In this document: piece after piece, positions 46,987-57,879 of the stretch
How positions within the stretch are numbered: position 1 is the stretch's first letter
Layout: each line of letters begins with the position of its first letter
NCBI GenBank assembly: GCA_963169105.1
Contig: OY720644.1
Span: 439,001-503,000, forward strand
Origin: Ceriagrion tenellum
Taxonomy: Eukaryota > Arthropoda > Insecta > Odonata > Coenagrionidae
Direction: 5' to 3'
DNA length: 64,000 nucleotides
Notes under the pieces: generated by a model
Databases searched by the model: none
What the model was told of the DNA's origin: nothing
The model's input: only the letters and a program-made list of their open reading frames with translations
Program-made: the position numbers and the translations under genes

Positions 46987-49712
46987 ATAATAATAATAAT
47001 AATTTTTTATTTACTGAAGGCAAATACAATGTTGCATAGTTTTGTCAAAAGTCATTAATAAGTTTGTGGTATACTCAACAATTTGTCATATACACTTAAT
47101 AAAGGGCTTCTGCCCTTAGCACACAATAGCACATAAAATACACAACACAGGAATAGCATTTAACTCTTTATGGACAACAATTTTTCTACTTATGAAAAAA
47201 ATTTTTTCCTTCCAAATCCCGATCAAGGGAGATAATTTAAAGCAAGCCCATCCATTTTTAAAACATTTTTCTCAAAGTAGCCTAGAACTTAGGTACGAGC
47301 GTGCCAAAAATGTCCCAATGGGTTACAGTGGAATAACTTCCATGGTTACTCAGGCACAATGATTCTGGAGGTATGTGCCCAATGCAGCACACCTGACGTT
47401 AAAGGGTTAAAATCAGTACATATGCACAATTATCTTGATATAAACTAGTAGCCTAAGTACCACACAGACTCTGCCTTACTCATACAGGTTTTTCCTTGCA
47501 GAGAAGATAAAATTCATCAATTGAATACAGGGGTGTTTTGAGTAACAATTTTTTAAGTGCATTTTTAAATTTATCTAGAGAACTTATATCCTTAATATTT
47601 TGAGGGAGTGAGTTGTGCAGTGTGGCTCCTTTGTGATAGGGACCAACAGTATTTAACATGGTAGATCTTGGTTCTAAATGAATATCCAATTTTGATCTTG
47701 GTGGATGTCACAGTTTAGCTCATACAAATTCATATTTTTTTCACAAACAGTATAAGCTCATAAATAATGAAGGTAGGGACATGATTTGAGCCAAACAAAA
47801 GTAAGGTCTACAGGACTCTCGGTAAGGTACATTGAAAAGAGTCCTTATAGCCCATTTTTGTAATTAAAAAATGTTTTCACTGTGGCCCAATCCTCCCCAT
47901 AATATAAGGCCATATGCTAATATGGAGTGAAAGTTTGAAAAATAGAGCATTTTAGGAATGTTAAAGCTTGTGCTAAGACGCAGATATCTTAGCTTATAAA
48001 GAGTTTTACTTAATTAAGGAATCAATGAGTAGATGTGCGAGGACTATTTTAAGGATGGCTCAATTACAATTCCAAGGAATTTTACATTATCTACCAATGA
48101 TAGGTCGACATCATAAAATTGTACCGGTGTCATCTGCTCTTTGCTAAAACTTAGGCATACATTTATGGCCAACAGATTTTTCTGTAACCAACTTTGGAGT
48201 GATTCCATAGTAACGCGTATTTTGCTTTGTAATGACTCTAATTTTGTCCCATGAATTAAAACACTGGTATCATCAGCAAATAAAAGTTTCTACTTCAGAA
48301 ATAGAACAGTGCAGGTCATTAATATACATTTAAAAAAGTAGGGGCCCAAGTATTGAGCCCTGGGGGACACCTGGTTTTACTTCCCTTTTAGCAGACTAAT
48401 AATTTACCTTAAAGTTTGTTGATGAATAAAAATGAGATATTTCAACCAATTGAGATCTTCCCTGCAGATATGAATGAAACCATTTTTTAGCTATGCCCAA
48501 GATCCCATATTTATTCAGTTTTTTTGGTAAAACTTCATGGTTAACAATTTCAAAAGCCTTAGTGAGATCTAAATATACACATGTAGACAGATTTTTATCA
48601 TCAATTGCATTTAGTGCTTTGGTAATGAATTCATGAAGGGCTTTAGATGTTGAACTACCTCTTATAAAACCATGTTGATGCCTGGAAAGTATGGAATTTA
48701 CTTCTAAGTATTTTATTACATGCTTAAACATTACCTTTTCAAATATTTTTGAGATTCCTTATAGTAAACTAATTGGCCTGAGGTTCACTACATCATTTTC
48801 ATTTCCTTTTTTATGAAGTGGTATTACTTTGCTTAAGTTGAGGCAATTTGGGAAAATACCGCCAGTTAAGGACAGATTGCAGAGATATATTAAAGGTTTG
48901 CTGATAAAAGGGATTCCAAAGTTAATTAATTTGTCCGGCATTTCATCAACTTCTGAGGATGAGTTTTTTTTTTTTAAGTGTGAGCTTTATCAATTATTTC
49001 ATCATGTGTTACAGGGTACAAGAAAATTGAGTTTAAGACTCTTAGGGGAACATCAGCTCTGCTAGCGTGATTCTTTTCTATACTTGCTGAAATTATTTTT
49101 CCTTGAGTTTCAACAAAATAATCATTGAAAGCATCTGCAATTTCATTCAGACTCGTTTGAATGTTACCACCTGAAATGAGTTCAAAGTTTTTAACAGTAG
49201 TTTTACTGCATGTTTCCCTTTTGATGACCTGCCATGCTGCTTTCGAAGCAATCTTTGAGTTAGAAATAAAGTGATCATTGCATACTGATTTAGCTTTTCT
49301 AAGAGTTTCTTTAAAGAATTTACAGAAGTTATTATTATCTGTTTTGAGTTTTTCATTGTCAGTTGATTTAGCAAGCTCAAATAGTTCCCTTTTATAACAA
49401 ATCATATTAATGTTTTCATTTCTCAGCCAGGTATGCTTTATTATTTGTGTATTTGAAATGTTACATTTCTTGACTGGGAAGTTTGCATCAAAATAAAATA
49501 CAAATTTGTCCAGAAAAGCAACCATTTTTTCATTAAATGAGTTTGCTGCGTTAACTTCGTCCCATGTTTCATTTTGCATATCAAAAGCCAGTAGCTGCAT
49601 TTCATTTGTATGAAAGTACCTTTTATACATAAAATATGAGTTGTAGTTGAAAGTTCCATTTACACTTACATTAACTAAAATACCTTCATGATCCGAAAAA
49701 ACCAGTGTTTAA
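46987..49712 (-). mobile_element. CR1/Jockey-like LINE, 3' part (split by piggyBac)
   Basis: The plus strand shows ATAATAATAATAATAAT at 46987-47003, the reverse of the LINE tail. Minus-strand frames: the end of the endonuclease with SDHEGILVNV just below 49712; a linker (49630-48974, a 218-codon open frame with AWQVIKRETCSK); IYLCNLSLTGGIFPNCLNLS and VIPLHKKGNEND (48941-48759); HQHGFIRGSSTSKALHEF and CVYLDLTKAFEIVNH (48731-48530); then FADDTSVLI (about 48270) and a decayed thumb to the C-terminus (47689-47480). YADD is changed to FADD. The first part of the endonuclease is at 52097-52410, beyond the piggyBac insertion. Confidence 0.85.
47164..47406. mobile_element. Possible 243-bp piggyBac-type MITE
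   Basis: TTAA flanks both sides (47160-47163 and 47407-47410). The left end CTCTTTATGGACA and the complement of the right end CCCTTTAACGTCA share 9 of 13 positions. It lies in the 3' UTR of the minus-strand LINE. The CCCTTT..-type end resembles the element at 26465-29830. Confidence 0.5.
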
Positions 49713-52096
49713 CACTAGAAGGACGGCAGGGGTCATTTGACCCATTTTCAGAATTCAAATTAATTTTTCCCTATGTAAAATATTTTCAAATTTTTTGAAA
49801 CCTCTTTACTTTCTCTATTTCTGCCTGAAATTAGATTAACTGGAAAAAATTTAACTCTCATTCTATTTTGTTGTATTTTAGAAGAGGTTATACCTAGAAG
49901 GACGGCTGGGGGTCATTTGACCCACAACTTGTTTTCGTGCTGTATCTTCATATTCCTCTTACCCTTAGTCTCTTCATTCATTATGAAGATCACTATATTC
50001 TGTGGCGTTGTAGTGCAGTAGGTATAGTTCTTGGTTGTGAACCAGAGAGTACCTGGTTTGATGCCGGGTGATGCCTCTAGACACCCATATCAGAAGTGTA
50101 ACATCAGTGATAATTTTTGAATCCGATTTTTCGGAGTATCACAAGCGGCACAGGGAAAGTAACTGGCACCCCGTATTACTCTGTGTGAATTTCACTCGCT
50201 TATAATTTTTTATGGGTATTTTTCTTATTTTGCTAATCTTATTTTTTTCATTCTCGCCTCGAAAATCATGTGTACTCCTATTGATATGTGTGTCTTCACC
50301 CAGCCATGCCACATATAGCCATGGTTTAGCGGCCTTTGAGAAACGGTGCGAAATATCACTGTCCATCGACCCCACATCCATTCTTTGTGATGTTTTTGTC
50401 ACTGCCCGGATTGCATTGCCATCCGACTTCTTCTTCCATGGTGACACCCTGTTAGGCAACATTGTAAAATATACTGTGGAGCATGGAAAGCTTCAAAACC
50501 CTGATTGGTGCTTGTCGAGAGAAGAACTTCTTATATTTATCGTGTTGATATATGCAAGAGGCATCTTGGAACAGTGGCATGTCTATAAAAAGCTGCTGGG
50601 ATAAAACCTGAGGCTCCAAAATTTTCTCGAGTGCAATGCCAAGGGATCGATTCCTGAATATAATGAAACATAAACGCATCGATTCAAAGGCGACTCGTAG
50701 TCAAGCACTAAGGGCAGATAAGTTTAGTTTGGCTTCTGATCCTTGGAACCATTTTGTCACCAATTCCCGAACCTGCTATAATCCAAGTGAAAGCGTAACG
50801 GCCGATGAACAGCTCTATCCAATGAAATGCAGTTGTCCTTTCATACAGTATATGCCGAAGAAAGCGGACGATTCTACATCAAAAACTGGGTTTTGACTGA
50901 CGTGAAATCTAAATACTGTCTGAATGCATTTCCGTATTGTGGGAAAGATGAAGAGAGGCCATCAGATCAAGCATTGGGTGAATCTGTTGTAATAAGATTG
51001 ATTGTGCCTTTTAAGAATTCAGGCATAAACGTTACCTGTAACAATTGTTTTTCAACAATTCAATCGGCAGAAAACTTGAAAAAAGGAAAATTTCTCTTAC
51101 CGGAATTATAAGAAAAAACAGGCGAGACTTTCTTTCTTCTGTCCGCATGAATAATAAAATTTACACAACTAGAGTATACAAAAACACTCTCACAAATTAC
51201 CAAGCAAAAAAGAAGAAGAATGTTCTTTTACTAAGTACCATGCACTCAGATGTGATGATGTTCGATACTAATGAAAGAAAGCCAGACACCATCCTCTTTT
51301 ACAATAAAAACAAACTGGGATTGTATGGACAGTATTTGCCGGAAATATTGAACCTGGTCAGCTAAAAGGAGTTGGCCTGTTTATATATTTTTCTATATAC
51401 TTGATCTGGCATCGATAAGTAGCTGGGATGGAGGATGGTTCTCCATAGGGAAACCACGAATAGTAAACTGAGTCACAAGAAATTTATTCAAAAATCAGTC
51501 GAAGAAGTGTTGGGAATCTCATTTCCGACGGAACCCTCACCTTCATGCTCGATTCAAACGCAAAAATTCATCAAATACCATAGCCACATCCCTAAGAGCA
51601 CAGAGAGAAAAAGGTGCCAAATAGCTCCAAATTGTCAAAACAAATCTTCAAGTGTATGTTTTCAGTGTAAAAACATATTTTGTGGAAAGTGCACCGAAAA
51701 AATAACTATGTGTCTGAAATGTTCAACAAAGTAATATTTTTTAATTTTTTTATAACAAAGCATGAAAAAACCATTATCCTTATTGTGAAATTTTCAAGTA
51801 TATCTTTTGTATCAAGTAATAATAATGCAATTTCGTGATTAGAGTGACTATAAATTTGAATCTTGGCCTTTGAATGTAATTTAATTCATTGTTTTTGTAT
51901 TGATAATTATGTATTTTTAACAATTGGAATACCATAATTAATGCTTATATGTGTTGTTAAAGAATTAATAGGAATAATACTACAATAAAACAGTCTGTGG
52001 GAAGATAAAACGCCTTTTAAAATGATAAAACGAAGTTGGGGTCAAATGACCCCTAGCCGTCCTTCTAGGTATGGCGAAACTCCCGTCCTCCTAGTG
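49713..52096 (+). mobile_element. piggyBac element inserted into a LINE endonuclease
   Basis: TTAA flanks it at 49709-49712 and 52097-52100. The ends CACTAGAAGGACGG and (complement of the right end) CACTAGGAGGACGG match at 13 of 14 bases. Further copies of CTAGAAGGACGGC and GGGTCATTTGACCC recur inside both ends (49730, 49892-49921, 52038-52069), giving internal repeats. The palindrome GGTCATTTGACC is a feature of several insect piggyBac families. Length 2.4 kb. The transposase is plus-strand and broken. The LINE frame stops at one side and resumes at the other, so the insertion is younger than the LINE. Confidence 0.92.
50370..51734 (+). pseudogene. piggyBac transposase pseudogene with a lost catalytic Asp
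   Basis: Order: LSREELLIFIVLIYARGIL (50510-50570); MPRDRFLNIMKHKRID (50636 onwards); SVTADEQLYPMKCSCPFIQYM (about 50790-50855, one residue shown less here: the motif ADEQLYP holds the first Asp); WVLTDVKSKYCL in the next frame; then VTCNNCFSTIQSAENL, where the family normally has D in the DN(F/C)F(T)S motif, so the second catalytic Asp appears changed to Asn. The third Asp motif (GGVD.VDQ) is missing: the frame after KPDTILFYNKNK reads unrelated sequence and stops at 51365. A C-terminal zinc finger (CQIAPNC, CFQCKNIFCGKC, CLKC) survives at 51620-51730. Frame changes occur near 50600, 50870 and 51090. Confidence 0.82.
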
Positions 52097-52410
52097 TTAA
52101 GGTAGTAGCATAACATTTTTCCTTGCCTATATTAGTAATTATTTGGTCAATAATGGTCACACTCGTTTTTGTAACTCTAGTAGGTTCACTTACTATGGCC
52201 CTAACATGGAATAAATCCAAGAATGACTTGATTTGCGAAACTTTTCCACAATGCTGTTGGAGAAAGTTAACATTAAAATCTCCACATATAAAAATAGGGT
52301 TCCCATTTTTGAACAGTTTCTCCAGTAAAATTGTTAGGTTGTCAGTAAAAGTATTAACGTTACCGTCTGGAGATCTGTATAGACATAATATAAATACCTT
52401 TATACCATCA
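52097..52410 (-). mobile_element. LINE endonuclease part, other half of 46987-49712
   Basis: Minus-strand reading gives VFILCLYRSPDGNVNTF, then NPIFICGDFNVNFLQQ, then AIVSEPTRVTKTS and IIDQIITNI, the middle of the exonuclease-endonuclease-phosphatase domain of a LINE, including the GDFN motif with its catalytic Asp and Asn. The domain's end (SDHEG) is found on the far side of the piggyBac element. The N-terminal part upstream of 52410 is absent. Confidence 0.85.
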
Positions 52411-52778
52411 GGATAGGATTCAGGCTCATACTCTCAGGATGGGAAGCCAGTGCTGTAGCTGATTTTATATACACATTATGGGTCAATACTTCCATTATTG
52501 GTTAAGTCTAACTAAATTTATCAATAAATTTAGACTATAATAAAGAAACTAGTACATAAAACAACAGTCTTCACAGAGTTCAAAATTTATAAATGTGACG
52601 AGGCTTGTGAGAAAGAATTTCCAATGCCTTTTCATTGATAAAACCATAATTAAACATACATGATTATGCAGGTAAGGATAAGAAAGGGTCTCTTACTGAG
52701 GCAGTTAACAAAACATTTGCATTGTATACTCAGGCACATTTAAGAAACCTTGTCTAAGATATGAGAGCTCAATCTTAC

Positions 52779-52871
52779 CTTGTCCTTATCCTCTTCATCA
52801 TCTTCTTCATCACCTGAAGGCTCATCATCATCTTCATGGTATGGACTCCAACCTCCCAACAATGACATGAC
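52779..52871 (-). CDS. Mctp: MCTP, exon of the acidic loop
   Basis: A 93-base exon (31 codons, phase 0 at both ends) with minus-strand acceptor TTTTCCCAG and donor GTAAGA. It encodes VMSLLGGWSPYHEDDDEPSG followed by a run of Glu, Asp and Lys (DEEDDEEDKDK). In MCTP proteins the loop after the first membrane helix is likewise acidic, with DDED/EEEDDKDDK-type runs before the KERLQAIQEV helix. The spliced frame continues directly into EEKKSLKER of the exon at 46154-46260. Acidic runs such as this may bind calcium or basic partners, but that is not shown. Confidence 0.9.
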
Positions 52872-54130
52872 CTGGGAAAACCAATAGTGAAATGACTGGA
52901 TGAAGGAAGTACAATCATAAATCACAAGTCATGGAGAAATACTTTCAGGATAAGCAAATAAAAATGGGTATAAAATAGGGATGGGGGCTGGTATCAAAGA
53001 TTCTATGTATAATTCTTCAATGCCAGACGTAAATTAACTAATCTTTGATGGGTATAAGTACCCCAGCAATTATATTTAACACCATTCATCCCATTGATTC
53101 CATAATTACATTCAAGAATGCATTAGCATAGACCTGTCAACCATTTCTATTGGTAACCACTGATGAATATACTGTGAAACTTCTATTTTAAGCTTTTGAA
53201 GGGACTGCCTCCATTCAAATATTAAGGGAAAATTGACAAAAAATAAAAAATGGAAGAAAAAAATTTAGTATTAATTCAACTGGGACCCAAAGAATTGTAA
53301 CATGAAAAATGTAAGATTGAGGAATGCAAAAAAAGCTCCTACTATTTTCTCATTCAATGATTGCCTAGGTGTCAAATGAACAGTATCATGGAATACAGTC
53401 TATACTTGATACCCTCGATACCACTGAGTATTCAGTGGTATTGAGGGATAGAAAGGCATCAAATCCAACCCCTAGTAAAAAATAAGTCGTGTATGTCTCT
53501 AAATTTTAGATCAGGTGATTTCTCTGTTCGATAAAAACTATAGAGAAAGACAGGGTAAGATGGTGCTAAACATTTATTGTGTTTTATTGTTTCATAAAAT
53601 ACCTTGGGAAAAATCATAAACTATATTGAAATTTCTTTCCAATTTGCAATAAACTTTTTAAGCCCATTATTAAGATCATAAGAAAAAATATTGTTTATCA
53701 ATAATTTATGGATTTATTCACATTTAATTCTCTAAATATACCCTAAAACTGTTTAGAAAAATATAGTAAGGTGGCAGACTAATCACAAGAAAAATAAATT
53801 TAGCCGTCACAGGAAAAAGTATCCAAGTAAGATAAATTTCAAACTGGGATCTAAAATTTAAAGAACATTAAAGATTTAAAAAAACTATTATAAATCACAC
53901 CAAGCAATACACATGAAACTAGCTGGAGTGAAATAAAGTGAGTGACAAATAAAACTATCAAATAGTTGCTTGGCACTGTCTATCCCCAATCTCTTCAAAT
54001 GTACAGAGAAAATGTTTTTTCTTCCATAACAAATTAATACAAGAGCATTCAAGTCATAATATGATCAACATCGGTACTGATTAGCATGCCATAGTTACTT
54101 TATTATAAATTACATTCCAATGGAACTCAC
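52872..54130. other. MCTP intron, no gene seen
   Basis: The shortest MCTP intron in the window (1.26 kb) and free of recognisable transposons, apart from a hairpin at 53412-53447. Confidence 0.6.
53412..53447. repeat. Hairpin, 16-base arms
   Basis: CCCTCGATACCACTGA, four-base loop GTAT, TCAGTGGTATTGAGGG. Fifteen of sixteen positions pair and the last is a possible G-T pair. It lies in the 1.26-kb MCTP intron and is not part of a visible transposon. Confidence 0.7.
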
Positions 54131-54260
54131 CATATATTGTTTTAAAAATATAAGCAACATAGCTATAGGTATCATATACGGCTCAAAACAGTGGCACAAC
54201 ACAATAAATGATACAAGAGCAACTAGACTTCTTGGTGTAGACTCCCATTCAAAACAGCCC
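54131..54260 (-). CDS. Mctp: MCTP, exon for first transmembrane helix
   Basis: A 130-base exon with minus-strand acceptor TTACCATTGCAG and donor GTGAGT. Its first base completes a codon from an unseen upstream exon. The frame then reads GCFEWESTPRSL, a hydrophobic helix (VALVSFIVLCHCFEPYMIPI, then AMLLIFLKQYM), ending in phase 0. CFxWESxxRSxxAFxxFxxxxxFEPYMIP is the conserved MCTP segment that opens the membrane anchor. It joins in frame to VMSLLGG of the exon at 52779-52871. The upstream exons with the C2 calcium- and lipid-binding domains are not in the window, so this is the 5'-most exon seen. Confidence 0.92.
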
Positions 54261-55716
54261 CTGCAATGGTAAATGCAAGATATCAGTGGGGCATAATACA
54301 AAAATGTAACAGCATGAAAATTCACTGTATCTCTATAAGTACCAGTTATATTTATTTTACAGGAATATTTAAAAGTCGAACTTGGATAAAAGAGAATTGG
54401 ATTAGTGAGAAACTACATAAGTAAGTCAAGAGAACTAATTGACAAGTCCCATCATTTTCATCCTCGGAAACCTCAATTATTGAGAATGTGACAACCATTT
54501 CATAAAGAGACTGTTCTTTTTCCCATTCAGACCTCTATTAGAGAGACTGCCTCACCCTACACCTCCATAAGCTTCTTCCAGCCAGAATGTCTACAATTTT
54601 GCACACCTTGACAGGTCACACAAACACACTGAAGTACAGTATAAACTAAGAGATGTTCAAAATGCAGAAACAGGAAAACAAAAGAAAAAAATCTTAAGAA
54701 ATTGTAACTTTTTTATATAATAAAGGATTAAGATAAAAAAATAGTAAGCACCCACAATACATATTTCTAAATTCCCCATACATTTCTCATCCTGTTTCCC
54801 TGGTTTAGACCTAAGTAAGTGAAAGAAGTATGAGCTAGACTTAGATGGGTGAAAATCTCTAAAGTTAGAGAAGCCACTGCTGAACCTATAATAAGTTAGA
54901 AACAGGCTGAGTGAAAAACCTCGACAAGCGAGAACAAAATTCCATTCCCTTCGGCTCTTGCTTACACAGGTCCAAGTGTATTACAAACCAAAACAGACTA
55001 TGCAGTGAATTCTCTCCACTTTCTGTGATAAAGTGAGCATTAATGAACAGCTGTATAATATATAAGAAAAAAAGGGACATAATTATCCTCCAACCAACCA
55101 TTTTCACCTCTGTGCACCTTAAAATTCAACTTGTATTAGCGTAGTTAGAAAAGACAAGAACCCCAGTAACAAAGGTGAAGCCACCCTTAACAATAAGCTA
55201 AGGAAGCAAGCCAATTGAAAATAAAAGAAGGCTGGAGAGAATTGATAAAAAGCTGTGGTAAGGAAGTCAACGGAAACATGAAATAAATGGGGAACACTGA
55301 AATATCATACAAGCTAGTGAATAATACATAAGAGAGAGGAAAATGAAGAGCAACAACATCTGGGATACAAGCAGGCATATACTAATACAGATGAAATTGG
55401 GACTAATTGGAAGCAATACATCAAAGAACTTCACCAACTCTTCCACTTCTACACCGCTGAAAGAAAACCGAATGAAAGACAAGATCGAAGAGAAAGACCG
55501 GAAGGCTTGAAATTTTAGTCGTATATGATTTTGCAGTCATACACGAGTCACGTGGTACGGAGCCAAGGGCTTGACCAATTTGATATGCAGGAGAACTTTG
55601 GGACCACTTGATAGGGACCTGTATGCAACTTCGAGCGTCATTAGTTGCTCAAGGGATAGACAACCGTCAACTGACCATTAAAGTCCAAACAATGCGGGAG
55701 ATGTGCTTCATTTGCA
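54261..55716. other. MCTP intron, no gene seen
   Basis: Upstream (in gene direction) of the first exon seen. Minus-strand frames at 54886-55107 and 55187-55482 are hydrophobic through their T-rich composition and show no match to MCTP or other families. A good acceptor-like stretch near 55460 leads into no recognisable exon. Confidence 0.5.
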
Positions 55717-56200
55717 ATGGCAATTGCAGATTTAGAAGATGCAGAAAATGAAGAAATGGGAATTCTACAAGCTCTCCAAATTCAAAGGAATCCGTTTTAT
55801 TTAGACCATGACAGATTCATGTGATTGTATTGTCTCAATAAACAGCCGACAGCCAATTTGATTGTCAGCCTTAGGGGCTATATTTGGGAACCAAAAAGAT
55901 CTTCAGCCTTGGAACTAAGGTATATATCCTCAATGTCCTTTGAGCACTTGGCAATAGATATTGTGATGTCATTTTAATTTTGGATTTCATCGTTTCCCAG
56001 CAGTATGTAAATTTTATGAGTAGAAAGTCATTTTTTGATGTATTTCCAATATCTACGATGGACCAATCCTCCATGAGTAGATGTATTCAAGAGGTGACAT
56101 ATGCTATCAATGATCATCTAATGGATTGAAGGGCCAATTTTAACTTCAATCCTCAAGCAATAGCATTGCTGTATCAGAGGTAAGAATAGAATAATTTTTT
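55717..56200 (+). pseudogene. Probable PIF/Harbinger transposase remnant
   Basis: From the ATG at 55717, plus-strand frames read MAIADLEDAENEEMGILQAL and QIQRNPFYLDHDRFM, a stop, then LYCLNKQPTANLIVSL, SSALELRYISSMSFEHLA, another break, and DQSSMSRCIQEVTYAINDHL near 56065-56125. The last piece resembles the (V)SQxTVSRxVxxVTxAI helix-turn-helix region of DDE_Tnp_4 (Harbinger-type) transposases, and the first resembles their N-terminal RNPFxxYxDxxFxxRFR start. The DDE core is absent and terminal repeats were not found, so this is an old fragment. Confidence 0.5.
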
Positions 56201-56389
56201 GTTTCTTTAGTTAGATCAATATAGAAATATTTCCAAGAAAAGATTGATATTATTTTGCTTACGTAATTTCCTAGGTGAAGAAGTAAGATGCACTTACTTC
56301 ACCTTTGTCGCCAATATCAGACCACTTCCTCCTCCAGACATTAAATTAGCAATCCAAGAGCCAGATGATGTTCTTTAACATATATAATG

Positions 56390-57627
56390 GTATATAAAAT
56401 ATATATACTTGGAAATGTTAACAATTTAAGTTCTTTAAAATATAATCTACAGCTGGTGCGTTTATTTACACCAACCAAAACCCTTATGGCCCACTTCTGC
56501 AGTTTAAACAGTCTTGATGTTCAATGGGAATGACCCCATGCACAGACACCATATGGACTAAAAATACATGCGTAATAGACAGAGAGTGCAACACTCAAGT
56601 ATGTGATCGGAGTTATTCTTCGCAGTAGATAACAGCTCCTTGCTATTTGTGAACATAAAAATTCAATGTGTGATTCCCAATTCAGGGTATCATCAATATA
56701 CACACCTAAAATATTGCAACAGAAGACATAGCAATAGATTTACCATCTAATTTCAATGAGGGGGATGAATGCAATTTCTTTTGATAAAAGTGAAAAAGCA
56801 TGAATGTGGATTTATTACTGTTCAACACAGCCCTGTTATCAGTACACCAGGATAACATATTATTGACCTCTTGCTGAGCAACTGCATGCACATTATCAGC
56901 ACATGTGGTGAATTGTATCCTCTGTATCCTATGTGATGAGGTGAATTGTATCCTCTGCATACATAATTATTTCACCCTGTCTAACACAGGTAGGAAGGTC
57001 ATTAATATATAATAAGAAAAGCAGAGGGCCCGATACAGAGCCCTGTGGTACACCTTTGGAAATGTTTCAGTTTCTGAGGAAACCTTAGATGAGGGTCCAT
57101 TTATGCAAAAAAATTGGGTTCTACCAATAAGAAAAGATCTCAGCCTTAGCTTTACCAGATATACCATAATAATGCAGTTTCTTCAGCACAATTACATGGT
57201 CAACACTGTTTAAAGCTTGTTTTAAATCATCAAAAATTCGTACAATAAATTGTTCAATAGATCTCATTATGCACATCCAAACCCTGAAGAATTAGATCCA
57301 TAAATCTATAAATGGCTGTTTCAGTACTTTTTTCCTTCAGGAAACCATGCTGAGAAGAGGAGAAAAGTTTATGTTTCACAATAAAAGAAGAAAGTCTATT
57401 TAAGATTGCAAACTCAAAGACCTCAAAAAAAAAACAGAGACCAGGGATATAGGTAGGTCTGTAGTTATCTTTATCCATGTTATCACCCCCCTTGTGCAGA
57501 GGGAGAACTTGTGCAATTTTTAACTGGGGAGGGAAAACACCAGATGAAAAGGAGACATTAACTAGGTGGACAAGTTGTGATAGCAAATGGTTTGCAACAG
57601 CACCTTTCATGATACTGCAAGGGATAT
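56390..57627 (-). mobile_element. CR1-like LINE, main part (split by gypsy)
   Basis: Minus-strand frames in order: IPCSIMKGAVANHLLSQLVH, IAQVLPLHKGGDN and SSQHGFLKEKSTETAIYRFM (57627-57254), a connection region with a break, a degraded motif B with FPKVYHRALYRAL, AENTIHHIxxxxADN-like sequence, then VYIDDTLNWESHIEFLCSQI and VCAWGHSH (56703-56521), and LFKLQKWAIRVLVGVNKRTS. The GHSH..LLKLQKWAIR motif is shared with the LINE at 17770-20316, so it is the same or a closely related family. The start of the element continues at 62003-62145. The 3' end is lost near 56390. Confidence 0.82.
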
Positions 57628-57858
57628 TGTTGCAGGTTCGTGTGGAGGCCCAGTGAACTGGCACACCGGAAAGGCAGCGGCGCCAAGGACGCGAAGCAGG
57701 CGATGAGCAACTCCGAGGCAACTATAAAAGACCATGTCATTATGCATGTGAAGGAAGTTTTTCTGTGAACACCCAATTGTATAGTTGCTCGGGCTCGTCA
57801 CTAATAAAGAGGCCAAACCATAATTAGTTGGTGCTAATTATTCCGCGGCAACAACACA
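57628..57858 (+). repeat. Left LTR of the gypsy element
   Basis: Begins TGTTGCAGG and ends CAACAACACA. It contains a TATA-like CTATAAAAG at about 57722 and AATAAAG (polyadenylation-type signal) near 57802. By eye it differs from the right LTR at about 20 to 25 positions of 231, many of them C/T or G/A changes, so the insertion is not recent. Confidence 0.92.
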
Positions 57859-57879
57859 TGGTGTCAGGTGTGTGCGAAA

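Noticed and set aside
55267..55482. Possible extra MCTP exon after an acceptor-like CTTTCTTTCAG near 55460
   Set aside because: The frame that follows has no resemblance to the MCTP segment preceding CFEWES and does not supply the needed phase.
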